Origin: CAZISM01 sp964541895 | Lineage (GTDB): Bacteria; Zhuqueibacterota; Zhuqueibacteria; Residuimicrobiales; Residuimicrobiaceae | Direction: 5' to 3' | NCBI GenBank assembly: GCA_964541895.1 | Contig: CAZISM010000007.1 | Location: 1 to 64,000 of the forward strand | DNA: 64,000 nt | In this document: positions 8,416 to 17,292 of the stretch, in pieces | Position numbering within the stretch: position 1 is the stretch's first letter | Layout: each line of letters opens with the position of its first letter | The notes under the pieces: model-generated | Seen by the model: the letters and a program-made list of their open reading frames with translations, nothing else | Told to the model about the DNA's origin: nothing | Databases searched by the model: none | Program-made: the position numbers and the translations under genes

Positions 8416-8492
8416 GTACACGGATGTACGATTTTAATACTGTGTTTTAGGTAGATTTGTTTCATGTTTTTTGTGTGCAGTGTATTAAAATC
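8416..8492. promoter_or_regulatory. Inverted repeats in the divergent intergenic region
   Basis: The 339-base region between the M16 gene and the gene at 8592 holds no gene. It contains GTACA/TGTAC separated by four bases (8416-8429) and a longer pair GATTTTAATAC (8430-8440) and GTATTAAAATC (8482-8492) separated by 41 bases. These could be regulator sites for either divergent gene or form an mRNA stem. The function is inference. Confidence 0.35.
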
Positions 8493-8591
8493 ATGTGGTG
8501 TTTATGTATAGGTCAAAGCGTTTTTTCTGCACACGCGGAGCAGGTCCACATTTAAAAGAGGCTGCACAATCCTTTTTATGGAGAGCGTACC

Positions 8592-10472
8592 ATGCTGACA
8601 AAAAGAGTTTCAACTTTCGCAATTTCATCGTATATTTTAATTATCTTGTTCACGATCACTGTTGCTGCAAAAGATACTAGTCAAGGAGTCCTGCAGATGA
8701 ATTCGAAACAAAAAGTTATTTTTTCCTGTCCAACCAACAATCTGAAGGAGTTTCGTCAACTGGCCAAACAGGCGGCTGATCTGGGTGCCACCCACGTGTC
8801 CATCAGCGACCTGCCCAAAAGCCGCTGGCAGTGGGAGCTGGATTTGAACGATCCCTATCCCAATTGGGGCATGATCGTGACCACCATTTTCAAAGTCATC
8901 GTGCCTGAAGAGTTAAAGCCGTATCTGCCTGCGGACTATGCCAGGAAGAATTTGCAGATTGTAAAGGAACGATGCGCCATATTAAAAGAGCTGGGATTAA
9001 AAGCGGCGTTTTTTGGCAAAGAGCCGGCCTGGCTGCCGGAGGCGGTATATCAGGCCCATCCGGAATGGCGCGGCCCGCGCTGCGAGCATCCCCGGCGTGC
9101 GCGCCATACCTATTACGCGCCCTGCATCGATCAGCCGGAGGTCTTGGCCATGTATCGCAAGGCCGTGGCCGAGTTGTGCCGGCAGGCGCCCATTGAGACA
9201 TTCTCGCTGCTGACCAATGATTCCGGCGGCGGCATCTGCTGGAGCGTGAGCCTCTATCCCGGACCGAATGGTCCGTCCTGGTGCGAAAAACGATCCTATG
9301 CCGACCGGGTCGTGGGATTCATGTCCGCCATTCAGGATGGCGCGCAGGATGCCGGCCTGCAGGCTGAGGTGTCCATGAACTATGGCTCCGGTTATATTTC
9401 ACAGGCCGAGGTGGCGTCGGTGATCCCGCGTCTACGGCCCGGACAGGCGCTCAACTTTAAAACCCGAGACGAGTCAGTGCCGACGCGGCTCATCGGCTAC
9501 AATTTTTACGATTCCGGCGTCGGGCCGGTATTGGGCATTCCCCAAGTCTTTCGCGTGGCTGAACAGCTGCAGGACGCCTGGGGCGATCAATCGACCAATC
9601 GCACCTTCCTGATGGACGATCTCAACTGGCCGGAATATTTCGAACTGGTGCACCAGTTCCGCACCCATCCGACCACGACCATGATCGGACGCATGCAGAA
9701 TATTCTGGCTACGGCGGAAACATTTGCCGGTCCGGAGGGGGCGCATCACCTGATGCAGGCCTGGGACAAGATCAGCAGAGCGGCCCTGATGGTGCGCATC
9801 CATGGCGGCGATCCGGTCATGCTCGTCGGCACCATCAACCAGCGCTGGATCACCCGTCCGCTGGTGCCGTTCCCGATGGAGCTGACGGCGGAAGAAAAAG
9901 ACTATTATCGCAAATACCAGTTCCAGGCCAATTCGGAAGAAGAAGCGGCAGACCTGATGAACCTGCAGGGCTTTGAGCTGATCAACGGTTTTTCAGGCTC
10001 GCTGATCACGGGCAACCTGTTCACGCAGGCGATCACGCTGCTGCAATCGGCCATTGATGATATCGGTAAACTGAAAAAATCGCCGGACGATTCCTGGGCT
10101 GTGCTGCAGACCAGACTAAAGACGCTGATCTGCTTTTATCGCAACGCGCTCTATACCATTCAGTATCAGGACATCCTCGATCGTTCCGATTATTCGCAGC
10201 CGCCCGTGGAACAGAATATCTATCCCATGGACGGCGATCAGAAACTGCGGGAAATTCAGATCGTCACACGTCACGACATTGACAATACCAATGAGCTGAT
10301 TCAACTGTTGGAGAACAGCAAAGTGACGCTGGTGCAAACAGCGCCGAGCAAAGAGGAAGAGGATATTTTTATTCTCGGTCCGGATTTTATCGAGCAATTG
10401 AAGAAAAAGGTGGCGATCACCTTAAAGCACGAGTTGGATGTGCACCGGCTTTATCATCGCCGGCAAGGGTAA
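8592..10472 (+). CDS. Secreted TIM-barrel-like protein of unknown family, possible glycoside hydrolase
   Basis: A 626-residue protein whose first 26 residues form a Sec signal peptide. GGAGAG just upstream supports the ATG. I do not recognise a named family. The segment ATHVSISDLPKSRW, the helix-rich part to about residue 160, and the blocks FSLLTNDSGGGICWS and LYPGPNGPSWC suggest a (beta/alpha)8 barrel with acidic residues at strand ends, as in glycosidases acting on hexosamines or uronates. The C-terminal 150 residues look helical. The flanking genes do not identify the substrate. It could be a catalytic glycosidase or a binding protein. The downstream 240 bases carry REP repeats. Confidence 0.5.
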   Translation: MLTKRVSTFAISSYILIILFTITVAAKDTSQGVLQMNSKQKVIFSCPTNNLKEFRQLAKQAADLGATHVSISDLPKSRWQWELDLNDPYPNWGMIVTTIFKVIVPEELKPYLPADYARKNLQIVKERCAILKELGLKAAFFGKEPAWLPEAVYQAHPEWRGPRCEHPRRARHTYYAPCIDQPEVLAMYRKAVAELCRQAPIETFSLLTNDSGGGICWSVSLYPGPNGPSWCEKRSYADRVVGFMSAIQDGAQDAGLQAEVSMNYGSGYISQAEVASVIPRLRPGQALNFKTRDESVPTRLIGYNFYDSGVGPVLGIPQVFRVAEQLQDAWGDQSTNRTFLMDDLNWPEYFELVHQFRTHPTTTMIGRMQNILATAETFAGPEGAHHLMQAWDKISRAALMVRIHGGDPVMLVGTINQRWITRPLVPFPMELTAEEKDYYRKYQFQANSEEEAADLMNLQGFELINGFSGSLITGNLFTQAITLLQSAIDDIGKLKKSPDDSWAVLQTRLKTLICFYRNALYTIQYQDILDRSDYSQPPVEQNIYPMDGDQKLREIQIVTRHDIDNTNELIQLLENSKVTLVQTAPSKEEEDIFILGPDFIEQLKKKVAITLKHELDVHRLYHRRQG

Positions 10473-10494
10473 GAATCGGCGCAACGAACGCATC

Positions 10495-10520
10495 TGTAGG
10501 AGCCGGCTCCTGCCGGCGAT
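10495..10520 (+). repeat. REP element, family 2, copy 1
   Basis: Starts TGTAGGAGCCGG and ends CCGGCGAT, with an internal palindrome GAGCCGGCTC. It resembles the GTAGGAGC type of REP sequences of many Gram-negative genomes and is the reverse orientation of the two copies downstream. Confidence 0.7.
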
Positions 10521-10542
10521 GGGGGTGGCAGGGCGGCGCTAC

Positions 10543-10575
10543 GAAAATCGCCGCTGGGAAGTGGCTCCTGCAGGA
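10543..10575 (-). repeat. REP element, family 2, copy 2
   Basis: Read on the plus strand it begins ACGAAAATCGCCGCTGG, continues GAAGTGGCTCCTGCAGG, and shares this pattern, with a few substitutions, with copy 3. On the minus strand it has the same start-to-end order as copy 1. Confidence 0.7.
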
Positions 10576-10664
10576 CGCGAATGCCGTAAGCTTTTGCAGG
10601 CGGCGAATGCCATAGATTAAAATCGTCGATAAGCATCATGCGGGCGAATGTGTAGATAGGCGCC

Positions 10665-10699
10665 ACGAAAATCGCCGCTGGAAGCGGCTCCTACAGGCG
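10665..10699 (-). repeat. REP element, family 2, copy 3
   Basis: Plus-strand order ACGAAAATCGCCGCTGG then AAGCGGCTCCTACAGG. The inner GCCGCTGGAAGCGGC can fold as a stem-loop. It lies just beyond the 3' end of the trehalase-like gene. The three copies fill most of the 10473-10716 intergenic region, where I see no gene. Confidence 0.72.
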
Positions 10700-10716
10700 G
10701 CGCTGCGCCTGCCCGC

Positions 10717-12021
10717 TTAATCCTGGTATAGCCGGCGGCCCAGGTAAACCACACTGGCGCAGCTGAATCCATGCAAGGGCACCACATCGTAGCGTTCCCG
10801 CGGCAGCGACAGGTTGCCTTCGACGACGTTGTATTTTTCCCAGAGCTTGCCGGTCTGTTCATGAATGGCAAGTTGCAGGTTCAGGTATTTGGAAGCAATA
10901 CGTCTGGCTTCCGTTTCATAGCCGTATTTCATCAAACCCTGATACAGGATAATATGAAACGGCGGCCAGCCGCTGGGATAGTCCCACTGCAGGTTTTCAA
11001 ATTCAGGATGGGGACTGGCATATTTTTCCGCCGTTTGCGCCACGCCAAACGCGTGCTCAAAACGTTCCAGATGGCCCACCAGGGCTTTGGCCTCATCGAC
11101 CGTCGCCACACCAGACCACAGGGTCCAATAAGCAGCCAGCGTCCAGTACGGCAGCTGCCGCTGCCGGGTGTACTGGTATTCAAAATACATGGACTCTTTT
11201 TCATTCCAGCCGTATTGCCGGATCAAGCGGCTGCGCCGTTCTGCTTCCTGCAGCCACCCGGCTGCTTCCTCAGCGCGGCCGATCTCTGCCGCCATCCAGG
11301 CCAGATCCCGAGCGTAGCGAACCAGGGCGCAATTGGTCTGCAAAGGCGTGCACTGGCGGATGTCGCCGCCAAAGGTAGAGGTAAAGTCAGCCACCTCGGC
11401 TTCTGAGGCCAGCTCCGGGCGCAAGGACTCGTCTACATCGTATTCCGCCTGCGGGATTCGTAATTCCGTCAAATCGCGGTTGGTAGCCAGGCCGACAGGT
11501 GTGCGGTGATGGTCGGCATTCCAGTAATGCAGATATTCCTGTTTCAGAGCCGGGTAAGCGCGCAACACCATATCGCGGTCGCCCGATCCTTCCACGTAAA
11601 GCCGGACGCTGCCGCTGTGCAGCGGCGTTTGCGATCGTCCCAGGTAATAGGTTCGGTTGCCGTTGAGCACCATGCCATAGCGCTCGATCATGAACAGCTG
11701 GTTCATGATCTGGTGACGAACGATGTCATAGCGGTCATGGCAGGCCAGGGCCATATTGATGAAATAGGTGTCCCAGCAGTACATTTCCGGGAACGCGCTT
11801 TCGCCCCCGCCGGCGGTGATATAGGGATAGGGCAGGTAGAGCAGAGACGGCGGTTGCACCTTGTCTTTTTTTCGCGCTTTGTGTTCTTCGCTCGGTGACC
11901 ATATTTCGTTGCTGGCAGGATCGTGCAGTTGCTCTTCACGGGCCAGGCGGATCTCCTGATCCCACCAGGTTCGGATCTGGTCGTCCAGTGCCTGCCAATA
12001 CGATTGGGTGTTGTTACGCAT
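10717..12021 (-). CDS. GH37 trehalase-family glycoside hydrolase
   Basis: A 434-residue alpha/alpha-barrel enzyme. Two trehalase-type signatures are visible: GGGESAFPEMYCWDTYF at residues 71-87 (the family's GGRF-E-YYWDSYF block) and LQWDYPSGWPP near residue 340, followed by the EKYNV element close to the C-terminus. The usual catalytic Asp region appears as DFTSTFGGDI. There is no signal peptide, so it acts in the cytoplasm, unlike periplasmic trehalases such as TreA. It is somewhat shorter than the typical 500 residues or more. Trehalase is the best family call, but the specificity could be for another alpha-glucoside. It is divergent from the peptidoglycan-binding protein gene. Confidence 0.75.
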   Translation of the reverse strand: MRNNTQSYWQALDDQIRTWWDQEIRLAREEQLHDPASNEIWSPSEEHKARKKDKVQPPSLLYLPYPYITAGGGESAFPEMYCWDTYFINMALACHDRYDIVRHQIMNQLFMIERYGMVLNGNRTYYLGRSQTPLHSGSVRLYVEGSGDRDMVLRAYPALKQEYLHYWNADHHRTPVGLATNRDLTELRIPQAEYDVDESLRPELASEAEVADFTSTFGGDIRQCTPLQTNCALVRYARDLAWMAAEIGRAEEAAGWLQEAERRSRLIRQYGWNEKESMYFEYQYTRQRQLPYWTLAAYWTLWSGVATVDEAKALVGHLERFEHAFGVAQTAEKYASPHPEFENLQWDYPSGWPPFHIILYQGLMKYGYETEARRIASKYLNLQLAIHEQTGKLWEKYNVVEGNLSLPRERYDVVPLHGFSCASVVYLGRRLYQD

Positions 12022-12097
12022 AGGGGGCTCTTTGCAGTTATAATGTTAATGGAATATGCCGTATTCGGCAACGTGTGTTGACAACAGGGAGGAGGCT

Positions 12098-12754
12098 ATG
12101 CCTGCACAAAAAATGACGCTGGGCATTGATTTTTGGAAAGAGCTGTTTGCCAAACTGACCCCCAAGGTTCTGGCGGTGTTGATCGGACTGGCCATGATTC
12201 TGCTGGCCGGAGTTCTTGTTCTGGCTGTAGTGCGCGGATCGGATGTTTCGTTTTGGGGTGTGCAGATTTCACAGCCCTCTTCCGCCCTGAAAGCAGAGCT
12301 GGAAGCAGTCAAAGCGGAACTGCGCTCTGCCATCACGTTGAACGAATTGGGTGGCATCATCGACAGCACCTCAAGTAAAAAGGCCGCTCTCAGTCAGATT
12401 ACAGCTCTGGCACGGCAGTCGGAGGAAGAGAGAGAGTGGTCAGGCAAATTCAGCTACAAGCTGTTCAAGCTGGAGCTTCAGATTGCCAAACACGGCGATG
12501 TAATAGCAACGCATGTGGCGGATCCGGCCCGGAGCGAGGCCTATCGGTTGATTCAATCGGTGCTGGCGGACGTCGGTTTTTTTGATGGCCCTGTAACCGG
12601 AGATCCGCAGCAGACCAGAGCAGCGTTGATCGCGTTTCAGACCGACTATAACACCCGGGTGCCGGAAAGCGCTGCCATTCAGGCGGAAGGGTATTTCGGT
12701 TATAAAACGCTGGAAGCGATTCGCAGCCGCTATCGGCTGATGTCGCAGGGCTGA
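12098..12754 (+). CDS. Membrane-anchored protein with peptidoglycan-binding-like domain
   Basis: A 218-residue protein. The ATG at 12098 was chosen because GGAGGAGG sits directly upstream; an upstream start at 12056 lacks one. One transmembrane helix (VLAVLIGLAMILLAG, about residues 25-48) follows a short cytoplasmic segment. A helical linker rich in Glu/Lys leads to a C-terminal segment (about 145-215) with the pattern of a PG_binding_1 domain: VLADVGFFDGPVTGD, then TRAALIAFQTDY, then GYFGYKTLEAI. It probably binds cell-wall peptidoglycan from the inner membrane. It is convergent with the next gene. No catalytic domain is visible. Confidence 0.65.
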   Translation: MPAQKMTLGIDFWKELFAKLTPKVLAVLIGLAMILLAGVLVLAVVRGSDVSFWGVQISQPSSALKAELEAVKAELRSAITLNELGGIIDSTSSKKAALSQITALARQSEEEREWSGKFSYKLFKLELQIAKHGDVIATHVADPARSEAYRLIQSVLADVGFFDGPVTGDPQQTRAALIAFQTDYNTRVPESAAIQAEGYFGYKTLEAIRSRYRLMSQG

Positions 12755-12771
12755 AGCAGCGGGCCGCTGGT

Positions 12772-13872
12772 TTACGCCTGCAGCCGTTTGTACAGCTGAT
12801 GCAGGAAATGGCGATTGTCCATGGCCACGTACTGCATCGCCCCGCCCATTCTGGTAAAAGATTTTAAAAAGCGGAGATAATAATCCGGCGAACTCTTTGG
12901 CGGTTCGCCCTGTCGCCAATCCCAGGTCATGGGCTGCAGATCGTTGACGATGATGGTGTGATCGGTTATCTTGCGGCCCGAGGGCAGTAGCAGATTGTTG
13001 GCGAACGACATGGCTTTTTCGAACACCTGCGGCGCCATGATGGCAGAGCCGACAGAGAGAAAGACGCCGCCGCTGAGTTTCATCACCGAGTCTACAAAAA
13101 TACGATAGTCGGTATGGCTGGCGCGGCCGATGGCGGCGCCGTTGGCATACGGGGTGTTGTAGATGATATCGTACCCTATGCCGGGATGAATGGTGATCGG
13201 GACGCGCAGGCGAAAGGCGTTGCCGACAATGGAATATTTTTTGTTAGGATGGGGTACGGCCAGGCGGCCTGCGGGCAGTTTGAACCTTTCCGCCACAGCC
13301 AACCATTCACTCCAGGCGGCAATCGCCGGATCGTCGTCCTGCAGGCAGCGCTGGATGTTTTGCTTTACGGCTTCAAGGTCCGGCACCTCCGCCGCTTCCT
13401 GATGGATCAACGCGCCCAGAGATTCCCCGTAGCCCATGCCTTGCAACCCGCCCAGCAGAACGGCCAGATTGATATAACGGCTGGTCTCTTCCCAGACGCC
13501 AAAGGTGCCGGTGGCCACATTGGCCCGCACATCCTCTTCAGAACGTCCCCAATAAGAAAATTCCCAATCGTGAATGGTACCGGCGCCCTGGGTGGCCAGG
13601 TGTGTGATCCATCCCTGCTCCATCAGGCGGATCAGAATCGGCGCAATGCCGTTTTTGACCAGGTGCGCGCCATAAGCGAGCATGACCGAAGCCTGGTTTT
13701 TGCGAGCCTGTTTGATCGCTTGTGCGGCGGATTCCACCACCGCGGCCAGATCGCCGGCGGGCAGTGCTTCTGAATCCGGATCAATGGCGATATCCATGAT
13801 ACTGCTTTTGCTGTTACGTTGAGACAGAGTCTGGACGTGTAAACACCCGGGGTCAGCTTGTTGGTATGACAT
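12772..13872 (-). CDS. Deoxyhypusine-synthase-like protein of unknown function
   Basis: A 366-residue protein. The central pattern (MLAYGAHLVKNGIAPILIRLMEQG, then ITHLATQGAGTIHD, written here as two parts) resembles the NAD-binding core of deoxyhypusine/homospermidine synthase-like proteins, where a strand-glycine-acidic pattern follows a helix. Bacteria have no hypusine, so bacterial homologues act on other substrates, possibly spermidine-type amines. I could not find the catalytic lysine context of true deoxyhypusine synthase, so this is a fold-level guess. The ATG at 13872 has AAAGAGAA upstream. It is separated by 96 AT-rich bases from the addA-like gene on the same strand and might be the last gene of that operon. 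Confidence 0.4.
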   Translation of the reverse strand: MSYQQADPGCLHVQTLSQRNSKSSIMDIAIDPDSEALPAGDLAAVVESAAQAIKQARKNQASVMLAYGAHLVKNGIAPILIRLMEQGWITHLATQGAGTIHDWEFSYWGRSEEDVRANVATGTFGVWEETSRYINLAVLLGGLQGMGYGESLGALIHQEAAEVPDLEAVKQNIQRCLQDDDPAIAAWSEWLAVAERFKLPAGRLAVPHPNKKYSIVGNAFRLRVPITIHPGIGYDIIYNTPYANGAAIGRASHTDYRIFVDSVMKLSGGVFLSVGSAIMAPQVFEKAMSFANNLLLPSGRKITDHTIIVNDLQPMTWDWRQGEPPKSSPDYYLRFLKSFTRMGGAMQYVAMDNRHFLHQLYKRLQA

Positions 13873-13968
13873 CAGAGTTCTCTTTCAAAAAATAATCATA
13901 TAATGTAATAATAAATATGGGCTAATTCAAGTTAAATTATTGACCTGGACCATTCAACCCCCATCGGT

Positions 13969-16900
13969 CTACTGGTCCAGAACGTGAATTTCTATAAAGC
14001 GTCCGTGAATGCTATAGGTGTTTGCTTTCAACCAGGGCAAATCCGCCACCGCCGCCACATACATCTCCATCTGTTCCTCTGCGTAGGTTTCACCGGTTTT
14101 GTAGTCAATGATCTCGACGACTTTGGCTGCTTCGTCGATCATCAGTCGATCGATTCGCAGCTCGCGGCCGGCTGCAGTAAAGACGGTAAATTCCGTAAAC
14201 ACGTGCCAACGGGCGGCATAGATATCGGCATGATGAGTCCGAAGCTGTTCATCCACCTGATCCAGCAGGGTCAGAATGGTCGGGGGAGAAATCAGGGTGC
14301 CGTAGAATTGCACGGCTCGCTGCCGCGCCTGCTGCTTTTCCGTTTCTTCGCCATGTTTGACCATGGAGAGATAATAATGGATGAGATTGCCGCGATCGGT
14401 GCTGCGCTTTTTCAGATACATGCTTTTAAAATCTATATAAGCTTCCCGTTCCGCTTTCGCCGGATCCCGCAGCAAATAGGATGTTCGCTCCGGATTCCAG
14501 GTTGCCGCGGCAGCGTCTGCGGCTGGATTTGCGGTCTCTACATCCGTGCCGGCCATCGGTTCATCGCCTATCCGCGCCAGCGCCAGATCGCTGTCCTGCC
14601 CCTGCCAGGCTTTTTTGTCATTGAGGTCGTGATACAGCGTTCTAAACACCATTTCTGACGCCGAGGGATCTGCTTTTTCTTCCAGCGAGTCCAGAAAGGC
14701 TGCAAGTCCGTCCTTTTTGGCATACAGCCCATAAATAAAAAGATGATGCCTGGCTCTGGTCATGGCCACATAGAGCGTGTTCAAGTCTTCAACGATTCGT
14801 TTACGGCGATCGGTTTCATAGAGATCGCGTTTGCTGCTGTGGGCCAGGATTTCCTGGCACTGGTAGGTCAGGCCAAAGTCGGCCACAGCACTGAAATCCG
14901 CTGTATAGTGCAGATATTCCTGCAGGGCATCGCCGGCATGAGAGCCGCGCGGAGAGATGTCCCAAAACATAAAGACCGAATCAAATTCCAGCCCTTTGGA
15001 TTTATGGATCGTCATCAGGTTGATGACATGGATTTGATCCAATGCCACCTGTTGGGCGATTTCGTCCTGGTTGTGTTCTTTTGCAAAGCGCAGCAGACCG
15101 GCCATGGTGGCGGGATAACCTGGGAAACGGTAGGGCAAGGTGGAAACCAGTTCCAGAAAGAGGTTGATGTTTTTCAGATCATGATCGGTGGCAAAGCGGT
15201 GGCGAATGCCGAATAGATCCAGGGTTTTCAGGCAGAGGCTGAACAGATCGAAATGATGACGTTGGGATACGAATTCGAGCGTCGCTTGCACCGCTGGAAT
15301 ATCAGCGCAGGCTTTCAGCCAATTGTGCGCCGGTGCGGTTTGTGCCTTTAGCGAATCGGCTCTGCAGGCCTGGTAGGCGAGAAGGACTTTTTTCAGATCC
15401 GGGCCATCGATGAGAAACAGGTCGGAACGAAAGAGCGCCAGCAGATCTGTGATGTCGTGAAAGGTCAGATAGCGAAAGAGGTAAAACAGCGGTTTGATCG
15501 CCCGATGTTCGAACACGGACCGGGAGCTCTGCAGCATATAGTCCACTTTGTATTCGTCAAGCACCCGGGCAATTCGATAGAGATCTTCATTGCGGCGGGT
15601 CAGGATCGCCGTTCGTTCCGGGCGTACACGGCCCTGGCGGATGCCGGGCAAAATCCAGTCGCGCACGAATTCCGCGATGCCGTCGCCCTTGTCCGTCACG
15701 GTTTCGTCGCTGGAGCCGGGAGCGTGATTGCGCAGTCGCACCTGGACGTGGCCTGCTTCGCTTCGCTGGGTGCGGCCGGCCTCGAACGGCCAGGTGATGT
15801 TTTGCTGTTCGAGCTGTGCGTGCAACAGCGGATGGCTGAACAGGCTGTTGGTCATGGCGGCGATGTGGCGGCTGTGCCGGAACGATGTCGACAGCGTTAT
15901 CTCTTCGCAGGGCTGTAAAAAATGCGGCATGGCCAGAAGCAGGTTGCGCTCGCCGCCGCGCCAGCCATAAATCGATTGTTTTTCGTCGCCCACAATGATG
16001 ACGCCGCCGTACTCGCGTACCCCGTAGCCGCTGCAGAGCTCGCGGATGATCGGTCGCAGCAGTTTGTATTGGATGATGCTGGTATCCTGGAATTCATCGA
16101 TCAGCAGGAAGCGAATTCGGGTGGTCAGGATTTCATAAAAACTGTTGCTTACTTCATCGCCCTGGATCAGGGACAAACGGGGATCGTACAGATGTTGAAA
16201 AGTATAGTGCAGAATATCGCTGTAGTTGAACCGTTTTTCGCGCAGGATGATCTCGTCGTATCTGTTCAGCAGCAGTCTGGAGAAGCGCAGCAGGTCTTCC
16301 TGTTCATGCAGAAACACGGTCTGGTAGAGGTACTCCGCCAGGGTGCGTCCGGCCGTTTCGAGACGTTGGCTGAGATCAAGGCGCCGTTCGGCGTGGGCCG
16401 CCCCTTTAAGGATGCGGTTGCCGTTCCAGAACGTCGGCCCGCCGAGAAAGAGGTCGGCGTTAGTGCGCAGAAAGTCGACATCGCGCAGTTTATTGCGGAG
16501 ATACTGCTCTAGGGCCGGCCAGTCTGCCGAACGGCCGTTGGTGATGGCATCGTGAAAGCCCTTGCGCAATACCTCGGCCGGAGAACCGTTGAGGCTTTTT
16601 TCTTTCAGCAGCGGCAGCAATTCACCGTAAACCGCTTCGAACTGATGCACAAAGGTATCCAGCAGGATTTGCGCCTGCGCCGGATCCGCTGCCGGTGGAT
16701 CAACGGTCAGCAGCGAAAAAATCCAGCGTTTGTTAAGGATATCTTTGATCAGTCTTTCATAGGTGTCGAGATTTTTGTGTTCCGTACGGGCAAAGAGCCG
16801 GCGAACCTGTTCAAACCGGCCGGGGTGCAAAACCGCTTCATACAGCTCTTCCAGATAGTCACGAAACGCCGTGGGATCTATGGTATAATCCGTCAAGCCG

Positions 16901-17292
16901 ATGAAAGGAGAGATCACGGTTTTAAATATCTGGTTGGTAAATGAATCGATGGTGCTGATCTGCACCCGTTGCTTGTCGGTCAGCATGTCCCGATACACGG
17001 CCTGCAGCTGCTTTCGTTCCGTGTCACCGACGCGGAGCCGGAACAGGGACAGCAGCAGGCTCTCCAGCTCTGCATGCTCGCCGCTCTGCTCGGTGAGCGC
17101 TTGCAGATGCTGAAAGATGCGCTCCCGAATTTCAGCCGTCGCCTTTTTGGTAAAGGTAATCACCAGGATTTGGCTAAAGTGCAATCCGAGTTTTTGATAT
17201 TTCAGGATCAGGGCGATGTATTCCAGGGACAGGCGAAAGGTTTTGCCGGTGCCGGCGCTGGCTCGAATCACTTTGGCTACAGGTTCATTCAT
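13969..17292 (-). CDS. addA: AddA-like UvrD-family helicase-nuclease
   Basis: A 1107-residue superfamily 1A helicase. Walker A is ASAGTGKT at residues 11-18. Walker B appears as DEFQDTS near 399-405, and the motif TIHKSKGLEF near 760 is the conserved helicase motif V region. The C-terminus ends in a RecB-type PD-(D/E)XK nuclease: IDRLMID near 1040 and IDYKTG near 1060 supply the catalytic Asp and Lys. With AddB it forms the AddAB end-processing enzyme that degrades double-stranded DNA ends and prepares them for RecA-dependent repair. It overlaps the AddB-like gene by eight bases, so the pair is translationally coupled. The symbol is by family, not by experiment. Confidence 0.85.
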   Translation of the reverse strand: MNEPVAKVIRASAGTGKTFRLSLEYIALILKYQKLGLHFSQILVITFTKKATAEIRERIFQHLQALTEQSGEHAELESLLLSLFRLRVGDTERKQLQAVYRDMLTDKQRVQISTIDSFTNQIFKTVISPFIGLTDYTIDPTAFRDYLEELYEAVLHPGRFEQVRRLFARTEHKNLDTYERLIKDILNKRWIFSLLTVDPPAADPAQAQILLDTFVHQFEAVYGELLPLLKEKSLNGSPAEVLRKGFHDAITNGRSADWPALEQYLRNKLRDVDFLRTNADLFLGGPTFWNGNRILKGAAHAERRLDLSQRLETAGRTLAEYLYQTVFLHEQEDLLRFSRLLLNRYDEIILREKRFNYSDILHYTFQHLYDPRLSLIQGDEVSNSFYEILTTRIRFLLIDEFQDTSIIQYKLLRPIIRELCSGYGVREYGGVIIVGDEKQSIYGWRGGERNLLLAMPHFLQPCEEITLSTSFRHSRHIAAMTNSLFSHPLLHAQLEQQNITWPFEAGRTQRSEAGHVQVRLRNHAPGSSDETVTDKGDGIAEFVRDWILPGIRQGRVRPERTAILTRRNEDLYRIARVLDEYKVDYMLQSSRSVFEHRAIKPLFYLFRYLTFHDITDLLALFRSDLFLIDGPDLKKVLLAYQACRADSLKAQTAPAHNWLKACADIPAVQATLEFVSQRHHFDLFSLCLKTLDLFGIRHRFATDHDLKNINLFLELVSTLPYRFPGYPATMAGLLRFAKEHNQDEIAQQVALDQIHVINLMTIHKSKGLEFDSVFMFWDISPRGSHAGDALQEYLHYTADFSAVADFGLTYQCQEILAHSSKRDLYETDRRKRIVEDLNTLYVAMTRARHHLFIYGLYAKKDGLAAFLDSLEEKADPSASEMVFRTLYHDLNDKKAWQGQDSDLALARIGDEPMAGTDVETANPAADAAAATWNPERTSYLLRDPAKAEREAYIDFKSMYLKKRSTDRGNLIHYYLSMVKHGEETEKQQARQRAVQFYGTLISPPTILTLLDQVDEQLRTHHADIYAARWHVFTEFTVFTAAGRELRIDRLMIDEAAKVVEIIDYKTGETYAEEQMEMYVAAVADLPWLKANTYSIHGRFIEIHVLDQ

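Noticed and set aside
12757..12769. CAGCGG/CCGCTG palindrome between convergent genes
   Set aside because: Only one base separates the arms, so the possible stem is short and probably chance in GC-rich DNA.
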